Shown piece after piece: positions 25,861 through 34,320 of a stretch of DNA of 64,000 bases. Numbering within the stretch: the stretch's first letter is position 1; each line of letters begins with the position of its first letter. The notes below the pieces were generated by a model. It had not been told where the DNA came from. It searched no databases and worked only from the letters and a program-made list of their open reading frames with translations. The translations under genes were made by a program, and so were the position numbers. Source of the stretch: Bacteroidetes bacterium UBA7674 (GTDB lineage: Bacteria; Bacteroidota; Bacteroidia; Chitinophagales; Chitinophagaceae); the NCBI GenBank assembly GCA_002483105.1, contig DLHG01000009.1:139598-203597 (forward strand), read 5' to 3'.

Positions 25861-25904
25861 CTGATAGAGGTCTTTTATCGAGTTATCATTCGGTAGTTAC
25901 TTTG
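25861..25904 (+). promoter_or_regulatory. Weak Crp/Fnr-type site and promoter for the outer-membrane protein gene
   Basis: CTGATAGAGGTCTT (25861-25874, centre 25867.5) is a degenerate site. TTACTTTG (25897-25904) follows with the same 33.5 bp spacing. A better site (25839-25852) lies 22 bp further upstream and may assist. Confidence 0.5.
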
Positions 25905-25938
25905 TCCCTGTCCTTCGTGATGAACAAAGCGTTTTTTT

Positions 25939-26853
25939 ATGAAACAGATTATAGCACTTCTTATAGCCTTGCTTAGCTGCATCTACGGATACGCTTGTGG
26001 CGTCTGTGGGAGTTCTGGTGGAAACCAGTTTTTAGGGCTGCTTCCGCAAAGCAGGCAGAATTTTGTCGGTATCCAGTATCAGCATCGGGGCTTTCTCAGT
26101 GAGCATCCGGGTCATGGCGAACACGGCTCAAGTACGTTCTCAAATGAAAAATATAACTCCGTGCAGGCATGGGGCCGGTACTACATTAACAGCCGTATGC
26201 AGGTATTTGCCTTTGTGCCTTATATAAGCAACATAAAATCAGAGAATGCTGGCCGGTCGGTAGTTAGTGGCCTGGGAGACATCATGATAATGGGAAATGC
26301 TAACCTTATTATCCCTTCACAGACTGCTGACTGGAAACACCAATTGCACGCCGGGGTAGGTGTAAAGATGCCCACAGGCGCATATGATAGCAAAGCCATA
26401 AGTCAGGAAGAAGGCTTGCCCAATATGCAACCCGGAACACGGTCTTGGGATTTTAGTGTTAACGCTAACTATACACTACGGAAAGAGCGCATGGGCCTCA
26501 ATGTGGAGGGGGCATATACGATCACTACTGCAAATGATCATGACTATAGATATGGCAACAAGTTGAGCGCGGGACTATTGGCATTCCACCAGTTGAAACA
26601 GAAGGCGCTAACCTTGTTGCCACAAGCTGGTGTTAAAGCTGATGTTGCCGGAGCTGATTACGATCGTTATACTTACAAATGGAGAAATGATATGACAGGC
26701 GGGCAACAGTTGTATGCAGTAGCTGGTATACAGGCTTACTATAACAAGATCGGATTACAGGCTTCATACCATCACCCAATTTATCAACACTTTGCCAATG
26801 GGCTGGTGAATGTGAAGTATAAAATTGAAACCGGCATTTTCTTTCTTTTTTAA
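25939..26853 (+). CDS. Outer-membrane beta-barrel protein with N-terminal CGVC motif
   Basis: This 304-residue protein has a signal peptide (MKQIIALLIALLSCIYGYA), then CGVCGSSGGNQFLGLLPQ immediately after the predicted cleavage site. The rest alternates short amphipathic strands and ends in KYKIETGIFFLF, with the terminal aromatic expected for BAM-dependent barrels. It resembles the MetA-like outer-membrane transporter fold (strand pairs such as AGVGVKMPTGAY). The CxxC could bind copper or haem-related ligands, which would fit an island full of copper enzymes; this is inference. It is followed after 19 bp by a lipoprotein gene and then a terminator. Confidence 0.75.
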   Translation: MKQIIALLIALLSCIYGYACGVCGSSGGNQFLGLLPQSRQNFVGIQYQHRGFLSEHPGHGEHGSSTFSNEKYNSVQAWGRYYINSRMQVFAFVPYISNIKSENAGRSVVSGLGDIMIMGNANLIIPSQTADWKHQLHAGVGVKMPTGAYDSKAISQEEGLPNMQPGTRSWDFSVNANYTLRKERMGLNVEGAYTITTANDHDYRYGNKLSAGLLAFHQLKQKALTLLPQAGVKADVAGADYDRYTYKWRNDMTGGQQLYAVAGIQAYYNKIGLQASYHHPIYQHFANGLVNVKYKIETGIFFLF

Positions 26854-26872
26854 CATCTAATATTGAATTGCA

Positions 26873-27277
26873 ATGAAAAATTTATTCCTGGCAGCAATGA
26901 TAACAGCCACTTCTTTGGCAATACTTTCTTCCTGTAAGAAAGAAACCACAACTACGGATCCAGTGCCATCGGCAACCATAACCATAGCTTCTCCGTATGC
27001 TAACCAGATATACCGTTTGGGCGATACGATGTATATTGTGGCAACAATAGAAGGCAACGTAAAAATGCATGGCTATGACGTGGTTATAGTCAAAACGGCA
27101 TCGGGTGATACTGTGTATAGAACGGACGAGCATACGCATGAAATGAAGTTGAATGTAAACAAGACCTGGTGTTGTAATGTGTCTTCAGTTACCGATTTGA
27201 GACTGTACATTTCGTCGGCTTTGAACCATGACGGCTTGGAGGTAGTTAAGTCGGTCGATTTTAAGACTGCGTTGTAA
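26873..27277 (+). CDS. Small periplasmic lipoprotein (DUF4625-like)
   Basis: This 134-residue protein has a lipoprotein signal (MITATSLAILSSCKKE). The remaining beta-rich domain contains TITIASPYANQIYRLGDTMY, then IVKTASGDTVYRTDEHTHEM, suggestive of the DUF4625-type Ig-like lipoproteins of Bacteroidota. The HTHEM histidines might bind metal. It is co-transcribed with the outer-membrane protein and ends before a perfect terminator hairpin at 27299. Function unknown. Confidence 0.7.
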   Translation: MKNLFLAAMITATSLAILSSCKKETTTTDPVPSATITIASPYANQIYRLGDTMYIVATIEGNVKMHGYDVVIVKTASGDTVYRTDEHTHEMKLNVNKTWCCNVSSVTDLRLYISSALNHDGLEVVKSVDFKTAL

Positions 27278-27298
27278 GAAACTACAGGTTGATATGGG

Positions 27299-27328
27299 CC
27301 GCCCTATATAGGGCGGTTTATTGTTTTT
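27299..27328 (+). terminator. Rho-independent terminator
   Basis: The perfect palindrome CCGCCCTATATAGGGCGG (27299-27316) is followed by a T-rich tract (27317-27328). It separates the outer-membrane protein operon from the next promoter, which starts one base later. Confidence 0.88.
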
Positions 27329-27372
27329 ATGACTTGGGTCATATTTTATCATACAGAATGCACTGACCTTTG
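27329..27372 (+). promoter_or_regulatory. Crp/Fnr-type site and promoter for the 600-residue protein gene
   Basis: ATGACTTGGGTCAT (27329-27342, centre 27335.5) lies upstream of the -7 element GACCTTTG (27365-27372). The TTTG starts 33.5 bp from the site centre, which places the activator near -41.5 of the expected start. There is no good -33 element, as expected for class II activation. Confidence 0.8.
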
Positions 27373-27409
27373 TTTTCTTTTCCATCTGCTCTTTTTCACA
27401 AGGATATAA

Positions 27410-29212
27410 ATGAACAATTCTCCCCTGCACACTTTTCATATACCGGTCTTAGGCCTGTGTTATAGTATTGATACTCCTTTGAAGGTTGCCCGGTATGGCA
27501 TTTCATCTGTTGTTTCTATTATCGAGGACGAACTGATAGAGGACATGCGTGCCTACCATTCCCTGAAAAATGGGCTGAGCTTTAGTCCTATTCCCGAAAA
27601 ACGGTTCGACAGCCGGGCGCAGCGCATCACGGCATACCTTGATATGATGCATGATCTTGTGCAGGCTCAAATTGCACAATTGACCGCATTGCCGTTTACT
27701 GAAGGGTCTGATATGCTCAGATACTTTGAACTACTACCTACTTCATCAGCCACCAGGATGAAATTTGAGTTTATGATGAAGGAAAAGGATGGTGATGAAC
27801 AGATAAGATTGCAAGAAGAGTTGAGAACCGAAATTTTACCTGGTGCGATAGATGTGAACATAATGGCTAAGGTGGATAATCCACGTTATACTGATGGTGG
27901 AGAACTGATGGGTTTTGAATTTTCAGATGCTTTGTCTGCCTTTAGGGGTTTCGCTAATAGTAAACTTTCCTCATCAGTCGTTTTTTCAGCGGGCTATAAT
28001 CCCCGCCTGTACAGCTATGTAGAAGAGTTTGTAGATTTTTTTCCGGATCAGCTAGGATATTTGAGAAAGAAGATCATTTTGAAGGTAAGCGATTATCGCT
28101 CTGCTCTTATACAGGGGAAATTACTCGCAAAGAAAGGAGTATGGGTGTCGGAATTCCGTGTAGAGTCTGGCCTGAATTGTGGTGGTCATGCTTTCCCTAC
28201 AGAAGGCTTGCTGCTTGGCCCTATCTTGGAAGAATTCAGGATAAACAGGCTTAATCTCCGGGAAGAGCTTTACCAGTTGTGTAGCCAGGCAATTAGTGAA
28301 AAGAGTAAACCGGGCTTTAATGATATTCCGGAGCAAAGGATCAGTGCGCAGGGTGGTGTAGGTACTAGTAAAGAACAATCATTTTTGTTGGAATATTTTA
28401 ATTTGGACAGCATTGGGTGGGGTAGTCCATTTCTTTTGGTACCTGAGGCAACAAATGTTGATAACGAGACATTGCAACAGCTTGCAACTGCACAGCAGGA
28501 TGACTATTACTTAAGTAATGCCTCCCCATTGGGCGTGCCGTTCAATAACTTCAGAAGGAGTAGTTCGGAAGCGCAGCGTAAGGCCCGTATTGAGAAGAAC
28601 AGGGCGGGGAGTCCCTGTTACAAGAAATACCTGTCAAGCAATACAGAATTTACTCCGATGCCTATCTGTACGGCATCACGACAGTACCAGCAACTTAAAG
28701 AGAAGCAGGTAAGAACTCCAGAGGTCAGTGAAGAGGAAGTGCAGGGCGAGCTTAACAAGATAATGGAGAAGGACTGCCTGTGCGAAGGATTAACTGCTTC
28801 CGTTCGACTAAAAAATGAAATGTATCTGCCACATAAGCTTTCTGCTGTATCTATATGTCCAGGGCCGAACCTCGCTTACTTTTCGGGAGTGTTTTCTTTG
28901 AAGCAGATAATAGATCATATCTATGGACGTGACAACATACAGAACGGTTTATATCGTCCAAATATGTTCGTCAATGAGCTTCGGATGTATGTTGATTATT
29001 TGAAGAACCAGATAACGGAAAGCACGGGGTCAATAAATGACAAGCAGCAACGCTATTTTAAGAAGTTCAAAAGTAATTTGCTCGATGGCGTAGCGTATTA
29101 TAAGGCAATGCTGTCACACTTTGCTTGTAAGAGCAACGCAAACAGTGAATTATGCGCGCTCGAGTTGCAATTATCCTATCTTCTTACTGGTCAGCCCCTT
29201 ACGATTCTTTAG
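27410..29212 (+). CDS. Uncharacterised 600-residue protein of the nitrous oxide island
   Basis: I do not recognise this protein. It has no signal peptide or membrane helix. Notable stretches are FHIPVLGLCYSIDTPLKVAR near the start, LNCGGHAFPTEGLLLGPILE at about residues 252-271, and cysteines in SPCYKKY, MPICTAS, KDCLCEGL and SICPGPNLAYFSG between about 400 and 490. The last group, with CxC and spaced single Cys, could ligate an Fe-S cluster. The GGHAF motif recalls flavin/TIM-barrel oxidoreductases, but this is weak. It has its own Crp/Fnr-type promoter with spacing identical to that of the cytochrome c-nosZ operon just downstream, so a role in anaerobic N-oxide metabolism is likely but unproven. 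Confidence 0.75.
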   Translation: MNNSPLHTFHIPVLGLCYSIDTPLKVARYGISSVVSIIEDELIEDMRAYHSLKNGLSFSPIPEKRFDSRAQRITAYLDMMHDLVQAQIAQLTALPFTEGSDMLRYFELLPTSSATRMKFEFMMKEKDGDEQIRLQEELRTEILPGAIDVNIMAKVDNPRYTDGGELMGFEFSDALSAFRGFANSKLSSSVVFSAGYNPRLYSYVEEFVDFFPDQLGYLRKKIILKVSDYRSALIQGKLLAKKGVWVSEFRVESGLNCGGHAFPTEGLLLGPILEEFRINRLNLREELYQLCSQAISEKSKPGFNDIPEQRISAQGGVGTSKEQSFLLEYFNLDSIGWGSPFLLVPEATNVDNETLQQLATAQQDDYYLSNASPLGVPFNNFRRSSSEAQRKARIEKNRAGSPCYKKYLSSNTEFTPMPICTASRQYQQLKEKQVRTPEVSEEEVQGELNKIMEKDCLCEGLTASVRLKNEMYLPHKLSAVSICPGPNLAYFSGVFSLKQIIDHIYGRDNIQNGLYRPNMFVNELRMYVDYLKNQITESTGSINDKQQRYFKKFKSNLLDGVAYYKAMLSHFACKSNANSELCALELQLSYLLTGQPLTIL

Positions 29213-29374
29213 TACTGGTATGTGCCACAGAATACAATCGCGAATAGCGTAAACGTTGCCTGGACGGTGTTTTGAAAGGTTGTTTTTTTTTCTCCCATTT
29301 AATGTTATTGGAGTTGCACTTTCATTTTTCACTGGCATGAATTTGGTGCTTTTCTGTTCAGTTCATTGGTTTCT

Positions 29375-29384
29375 CCCCCCCCCC
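29375..29384 (+). repeat. Ten-cytosine homopolymer in the promoter region
   Basis: C10 tract lies 53 bp upstream of the Crp/Fnr-type site controlling the cytochrome c-nosZ operon. The 29213-29437 stretch holds no other gene I can support. Long homopolymers can change length by slippage. Confidence 0.9.
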
Positions 29385-29437
29385 AATGACGAGTATCATG
29401 TCAATTTAATGCAAAAAAGACCTTTTTGTCCGAATGT

Positions 29438-29481
29438 ATGACTGTGGTCATATTTTTAAGACCGATTGTATCGGACTTTTG
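29438..29481 (+). promoter_or_regulatory. Crp/Fnr-type site and promoter of the cytochrome c-nosZ operon
   Basis: ATGACTGTGGTCAT (29438-29451, centre 29444.5) precedes GACTTTTG (29474-29481). The TTTG starts 33.5 bp from the centre, exactly as at 27329 and with nearly the same -7 sequence. The start codon of the cytochrome is 53 bp further on. Confidence 0.82.
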
Positions 29482-29533
29482 TTGTGTAGTTGATCAGAGT
29501 TATAGATCGTTTATTAACCAAAATCAAAATAGT

Positions 29534-30025
29534 ATGAGCCGCAAATTCCTTTTTCTTTCCTTTCTTTCTTTTGCATTGATCGTAGCCTCTTGTGGAGGTA
29601 ATTCTGAACAGCCTGCGCAAACGCAGGGCTCCACTTTAAAAGAACCTGGCGAAGATGATGCCAACAAGGTAGCAGCCTCAGATCCCTCTGTCGGGATTGG
29701 CAAATATGATAAGGTGGAACTATCCACACCGCTCGACAATGGTATGATTAAGGCCGGAGAGCAAGCTTATGATGTTAAATGTGGCTCATGCCATAAATTG
29801 ACAGATGAAAAACTGGTCGGCCCCGGATGGAAAGGTGTGACTGAACGCAGGAAGCCTGAATGGATAATGAACTTCGTTACGAATGTAGACGTAATGCTTG
29901 ACAAAGATGCCGAAGCACAAGCCATGCTGGAAGTATGTATGGTAAGAATGCCAAACCAAAACCTAAGTGATGCTGAAGCCAGGAGCCTTTTGGAATTTAT
30001 GCGCCACAATGACGGAGTTAAATAA
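29534..30025 (+). CDS. Lipoprotein monohaem cytochrome c
   Basis: This 163-residue protein has a lipoprotein signal (FLSFALIVASCGG), a flexible linker, and a class I cytochrome c domain with haem motif CGSCH (about residues 94-98) in YDVKCGSCHKLTDEKLVGPG. An axial Met is likely in VRMPNQNLSDAEA. It sits 28 bp upstream of nosZ under a Crp/Fnr-type promoter, so it is the probable electron donor to nitrous oxide reductase. The start at 29534 is chosen for the signal peptide; the longer frame runs back through the promoter. Confidence 0.93.
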   Translation: MSRKFLFLSFLSFALIVASCGGNSEQPAQTQGSTLKEPGEDDANKVAASDPSVGIGKYDKVELSTPLDNGMIKAGEQAYDVKCGSCHKLTDEKLVGPGWKGVTERRKPEWIMNFVTNVDVMLDKDAEAQAMLEVCMVRMPNQNLSDAEARSLLEFMRHNDGVK

Positions 30026-30053
30026 TATAAAAATAATCACACACAAATATTTT

Positions 30054-32033
30054 ATGAAAAATCTATCAATAGTTGCGTTGTCTTTAGTAGCATTAGCTGC
30101 TACACAGGGATGCAAAATGAAATCGACTGAGTCCGCGGTAAGCGGTGATGCGGCTTCAAAAGTGTATGTGGCCCCCGGCAAATACGATGAGTTCTACACT
30201 TTTGTATCAGGCGGGTTCAGTGGCCAGGTGTCCGTTTATGGTATACCGTCCGGAAGGCTGTTAAAAGTAATTCCGGTGTTTTCCCAAAACCCTGAAAATG
30301 GATATGGATATAATGAGGAAACAAAACCAATGTTGCAGACCACTCACGGCTTTATTCCATGGGATGACCAGCACCACCTCGCGTTATCTCAAACAAATGG
30401 GGAACATGATGGCCGTTGGCTATTTGCCAATGCGAATAACAGTCCACGCGTTGCTCGTATTGATTTGAAATCCTTTACTACCGAAGAGGTACTTGAAATA
30501 CCTAACAGCGGTGGAAATCACTCATCTCCTTTTATTACTGAGAATACAGAGTATGTTATTGCCGGTACTCGTTTTGCCATACCAATTGGTAATGCAGAGG
30601 CTTCCCTGAGTAATGAATCTTTTAAGGCAAATTTTAAGAGCACAGTTTCCTTTATTGGTGTTAACCAAGAGTCCGGTCATATGGGTATTAGCTTTCAGGT
30701 TATATTACCAGGTATGGATCTTGATCTCAGCCGCGCAGGCAAAGGGCCATCTCATGGCTGGTTCTTCTTCTCTACCTACAATACAGAACAGGCCAGTACT
30801 TTGCTGGAGGTAAATGCCTCTCAGAAGGACAAAGATTTTATAGTAGCTATTAATTGGAAGAAAGCTGAGGAATATGTGAAAGCGGGTAAAGCAAAGAAGA
30901 TGGCAACCGAGTATTATCATAATACTCTAAACCATGAAACACATATGGCCACTTCTGAAATTATCAAAGAAGTTCTTACCCTGGATCCAAATGAATCTAA
31001 GGATTTCGTTTACCTGATCCCTTGTCCTAAATCCCCGCATGGTTGTGATGTTGACCCGACCGGTGAATATATTGTAGGCAGTGGTAAGTTGGCAGCTCTT
31101 ATCCCGGTTTTCTCATTCAAGAAGATCACGGATGCCATCGCAGCTAAGACTTTTGAAGGTGAATATTATGGTATACCGGTTATCAAGTACGAGGCTGCAC
31201 TGCATGGTGAGGTGAAGAAACCAGGTCTTGGACCTTTGCATACAGAATTTGACGGCAAAGGAAATGCGTATACTTCATTCTTCGTATCGTCTGAAATAGT
31301 AAAATGGAGCATTAAGGACCTGAAGATACTCGACAGGGTGCCAACTTATTATTCTATCGGCCACCTTATGGTACCTGGCGGCGATACCAAGAAGCCTTAT
31401 GGTAAGTATGTTATTGCCTACAATAAGATAACAAAGGACCGTTACCTGCCAACCGGACCTGAATTGGCCCAGAGCGCACAGCTCTACTCTATAGAAGGGG
31501 ACAAAATGCAACTGTTACTTGATTTCCCGACAATTGGTGAACCGCACTATGCGCAAGGTATATTGGCAAGTAAGATAAAAGATCAGAACGTTAAGATATA
31601 CGATATCAATAAGAATAAGCACCCTTATGTATCTATGGGTGAGAAGGCCACAAAAGTTACCCGGGTAGGTAATCGTGTTGATGTGTACATGACGGCTATC
31701 CGCTCTCACCTGACCCCTGATAATATTGAAGGTGTACAGGTAGGTGATGAAGTGTACTTCCACGTAACGAATCTGGAACAGGATTGGGATGTACCACACG
31801 GGTTCGCTGTAAAGCATGCAGACAATGCGGAATTGTTAGTAATGCCCGGAGAAACGGCTACACTGAAGTTCGTGCCGAAGAAGTCGGGTGTTTACCCCTT
31901 CTATTGTACGGATTTTTGCTCAGCGCTTCACCAGGAAATGCAGGGATATCTTCGGGTATCTCCTAAGGGAACTGCAACACCGCTGAAGTGGGGTACAGGT
32001 AAGACAGATCCGGAGCCGGTAGCTGCCAAGTAA
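30054..32033 (+). CDS. nosZ: Nitrous oxide reductase, clade II, lipoprotein form
   Basis: This 659-residue periplasmic copper enzyme reduces N2O to N2. It lacks a twin-arginine signal. Instead a Sec lipoprotein signal (LVALAATQGC) is present, as in clade II enzymes of Bacteroidota. CuZ histidine motifs are visible: DDQHHLAL, GGNHSSPF, NHETHMA, SPHGCDVDPTGEY, GPLHTEFDG, IGHLMVPGGD and EPHYAQG. The C-terminal cupredoxin domain has the CuA ligands Cys618, Cys622, His626 and Met629 in CTDFCSALHQEM, with the first His in PHGFAVKHAD. The start at 30054 is fixed by the signal peptide. It is followed by a hairpin and then by the maturation genes. Confidence 0.98.
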   Translation: MKNLSIVALSLVALAATQGCKMKSTESAVSGDAASKVYVAPGKYDEFYTFVSGGFSGQVSVYGIPSGRLLKVIPVFSQNPENGYGYNEETKPMLQTTHGFIPWDDQHHLALSQTNGEHDGRWLFANANNSPRVARIDLKSFTTEEVLEIPNSGGNHSSPFITENTEYVIAGTRFAIPIGNAEASLSNESFKANFKSTVSFIGVNQESGHMGISFQVILPGMDLDLSRAGKGPSHGWFFFSTYNTEQASTLLEVNASQKDKDFIVAINWKKAEEYVKAGKAKKMATEYYHNTLNHETHMATSEIIKEVLTLDPNESKDFVYLIPCPKSPHGCDVDPTGEYIVGSGKLAALIPVFSFKKITDAIAAKTFEGEYYGIPVIKYEAALHGEVKKPGLGPLHTEFDGKGNAYTSFFVSSEIVKWSIKDLKILDRVPTYYSIGHLMVPGGDTKKPYGKYVIAYNKITKDRYLPTGPELAQSAQLYSIEGDKMQLLLDFPTIGEPHYAQGILASKIKDQNVKIYDINKNKHPYVSMGEKATKVTRVGNRVDVYMTAIRSHLTPDNIEGVQVGDEVYFHVTNLEQDWDVPHGFAVKHADNAELLVMPGETATLKFVPKKSGVYPFYCTDFCSALHQEMQGYLRVSPKGTATPLKWGTGKTDPEPVAAK

Positions 32034-32048
32034 GCATTATTTAACCAA

Positions 32049-32084
32049 TGGTGGTATCCCCTATCTTGGGATACTACCATTTTT
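32049..32084 (+). terminator. Terminator-like hairpin between nosZ and the maturation genes
   Basis: Stem TGGTGGTATCCC / GGGATACTACCA (32049-32060, 32068-32079, one G-T pair) and loop CTATCTT are followed by TTTTT. It is a good intrinsic terminator inside the operon. Partial read-through would give more nosZ than nosB-L-D-F-Y message. Confidence 0.8.
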
Positions 32085-32095
32085 ATTTACGTTTT

Positions 32096-32674
32096 ATGAA
32101 AAAATTGAGCACCCCGGGTAGAATAAGCACTGTGATTGTGATCGGTTGTATCATTACCCTTGCTTTTTTTCCAATGTGGAGAATTGACCTTGCTGCGCCG
32201 CAGTATCCTGAAGGGATCATGATGGAAATATGGGTTAATGATGTGAAAGGAGATGTAGATATAATAAACGGCCTGAATCACTACATAGGTATGAAATCAA
32301 TCCATAAGGAGGATTTTAAAGAGTTCGTTTACCTGCCCATAGCTTTAAGCGTCTTCTGTGTTTTAGGTATTATCGTCCTTTTGGTTAGACGAAAAAGTTG
32401 GTACTACGCTTGGACAGGAGTGTTCCTGGCGATGGCGGGCCTTTCGATGTACGACTTCTGGAAATGGGAATACGATTACGGGCATAATCTTGACCCCACC
32501 GCACCAATTAAAGTACCAGGTATGGCTTATCAACCTCCTTTGATAGGATATAAGAAAATGTTGAATTTTGAAGCACTTTCACAACCCGATATAGGCGGCT
32601 GGTTTTTCATATTAGCCGGTGCCATACTCGTGGGAGTGAGTATTTATGAATGGAAAAAATCTAAAATTGTATGA
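32096..32674 (+). CDS. Small polytopic membrane protein, NosB-like
   Basis: This 192-residue protein has about four membrane helices: residues about 9-27, 76-97, 103-119 and 164-181. The first periplasmic loop contains DIINGLNHYIGMKSIHKEDF. In clade II nos clusters a small membrane protein called NosB commonly follows nosZ, and this position and topology fit. I have not verified similarity. It may help copper-site assembly or electron transfer. Start: the ATG at 32096 lies after the upstream hairpin. The 3' end overlaps nosL by 4 bp (ATGA). Confidence 0.6.
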   Translation: MKKLSTPGRISTVIVIGCIITLAFFPMWRIDLAAPQYPEGIMMEIWVNDVKGDVDIINGLNHYIGMKSIHKEDFKEFVYLPIALSVFCVLGIIVLLVRRKSWYYAWTGVFLAMAGLSMYDFWKWEYDYGHNLDPTAPIKVPGMAYQPPLIGYKKMLNFEALSQPDIGGWFFILAGAILVGVSIYEWKKSKIV

Positions 32675-33087
32675 GAACGTTAATGACTGTTTTTTTAATG
32701 GCTGTTCTACTTAGCTCTTGCAGCGGTGGTTTTGAGCCCATTAACTATGGTAAAGATGCCTGCGCGCATTGCAAAATGACAATAGTGGACAACCGATATG
32801 CCGCTGAGTTGGTAACACCTAAAGGGAAACCGTTCAAATTTGATGATATTTCGTGCATGAAACGTTACATCAGTGAACAAAAGATTGATGCCAAGTCGCA
32901 ATTCTTTACTAGCAATTTTTCAAAACCCGGTGAGCCTATATCTGCTGAAAATGCCATTTATCTAAAACACGATGTATTTCAGAGCCCGATGAACGGTAAC
33001 TTCGCTGCATTTTCTTCTAAAGCAGAAGCCAATGATTTGATGGACAGCCTCGGGATTACAGAGCTCAACTGGGAAAGTATAAACTAA
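32671..33087 (+). CDS. nosL: NosL copper-chaperone lipoprotein
   Basis: This 138-residue outer or inner membrane-anchored lipoprotein (signal FLMAVLLSSCSGG) has the NosL copper motif KDACAHCKMTI (DxCxxCxM, about residues 28-38) and KFDDISCMKRYI further on. NosL delivers Cu(I) for CuZ assembly in apo-NosZ. It is translationally coupled to the preceding gene and 3 bp upstream of nosD. Confidence 0.95.
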   Translation: MRTLMTVFLMAVLLSSCSGGFEPINYGKDACAHCKMTIVDNRYAAELVTPKGKPFKFDDISCMKRYISEQKIDAKSQFFTSNFSKPGEPISAENAIYLKHDVFQSPMNGNFAAFSSKAEANDLMDSLGITELNWESIN

Positions 33088-33090
33088 CAA

Positions 33091-34320
33091 ATGCTGCGCA
33101 CCGTTATCATATTATTGTTGTTAGCTTCTTTTATCTCCGATGCAGATTCCACCACTATAAGGCTGAATGCGGGAGGTAGTTTACAGGCTATGCTCGACCG
33201 TACCCCAGCCGGCGACACGATTCTCATATCAAAGGGTTTTTACAAACAAAATAGTATCATCGTCAGAAAGCCTATAACATTGATCGGTGAGGGTTTCCCG
33301 GTATTTGACGGGGCAAAGAAAAACGAAGTGATCATAGTTACAGCCAATAATGTGCGTCTTATCGGCCTGCATATCCAGAATACGGGCAGGAGCAGCATGG
33401 TAGATATGGCTGGTATCAAACTTCAGAACGTGACAAATGTATTGGTGAAGAATTGCCGCATATTGAATACCACTTATGGGGTGTATCTACAGAACTGCAA
33501 TAAATGCATTGTGGAAGGAAGCACAATTAAGGCGTATGCAAAGGATGAGTTACAATCAGGCAACGCGGTTCATGCGTGGAAGTGTAATAATCTTTTGATT
33601 AAAGGCAATATGCTCTCAGGGCATCGGGATGGGATATACTTTGAGTTCGTTACCGGATCATTGATCGAGAAAAATGTGTCATTTGGAAACATCCGTTATG
33701 GCCTACACTTTATGTTCTCGCACAACGACACCTATAAGGGTAATGTGTTTGAGAACAATGGAGCAGGAGTTGCAGTAATGTATACAAAAGGTGTAATTAT
33801 GCAGAACAATACATTCTATCACAACTGGGGTGATGCTGCCTATGGTATTTTGCTAAAGGACATATCTGACAGTAAGATAGAGCACAACAAGTTTGATAAG
33901 AATACTGTCGGCATCTATATGGAAGGTAGTAGCCGGATACATGTAGCTAATAATGAGTTTACTAATAATGGCTGGGCCATGCGTATTCAAGCCAGCTGCG
34001 ACGGTAACGTATTTGAACGTAACAACTTCGTGGGCAGCTCATTTGATGTGGCAACTAATGGAACAATGATGCTGAATACGTTCAAAGACAATTATTGGGA
34101 TAAATATGATGGTTACGACTTGGATCGGGATGGCATAGGGGATGTGCCATATTACCCCGTAAGTATTTATTCGGTGATCACGGAGAAAATACCTACTGCA
34201 ATGATCTTGTACAGAAGTTTTTTGACAGATATGATGGACCAGGTGGAAAAAGTAATGCCCAGTGTTACCCCCGATATGTTAAAGGATGATTCTCCCCGGA
34301 CTAAAAAATGGAAATTATGA
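33091..34320 (+). CDS. nosD: NosD periplasmic beta-helix maturation protein
   Basis: This 409-residue protein has a signal peptide (MLRTVIILLLLASFISDADS) and parallel beta-helix (CASH/NosD-type) repeats rich in Asn, such as NNLLIKGNMLSGHRDGIYFE and NNTFYHNWGDAAYGILLKD. The end of the helix reads NYWDKYDGYDLDRDGIGDVP, which is characteristic of NosD. It works with the ABC transporter NosFY to supply material for the copper-sulfur CuZ site. It overlaps nosF by the ATGA at 34317. Confidence 0.96.
   Translation: MLRTVIILLLLASFISDADSTTIRLNAGGSLQAMLDRTPAGDTILISKGFYKQNSIIVRKPITLIGEGFPVFDGAKKNEVIIVTANNVRLIGLHIQNTGRSSMVDMAGIKLQNVTNVLVKNCRILNTTYGVYLQNCNKCIVEGSTIKAYAKDELQSGNAVHAWKCNNLLIKGNMLSGHRDGIYFEFVTGSLIEKNVSFGNIRYGLHFMFSHNDTYKGNVFENNGAGVAVMYTKGVIMQNNTFYHNWGDAAYGILLKDISDSKIEHNKFDKNTVGIYMEGSSRIHVANNEFTNNGWAMRIQASCDGNVFERNNFVGSSFDVATNGTMMLNTFKDNYWDKYDGYDLDRDGIGDVPYYPVSIYSVITEKIPTAMILYRSFLTDMMDQVEKVMPSVTPDMLKDDSPRTKKWKL

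Noticed and set aside
29256..29441. 60-codon ORF containing the C10 tract
   Set aside because: It runs through the homopolymer into the Crp/Fnr site and has no conserved features. The region is better read as promoter DNA.
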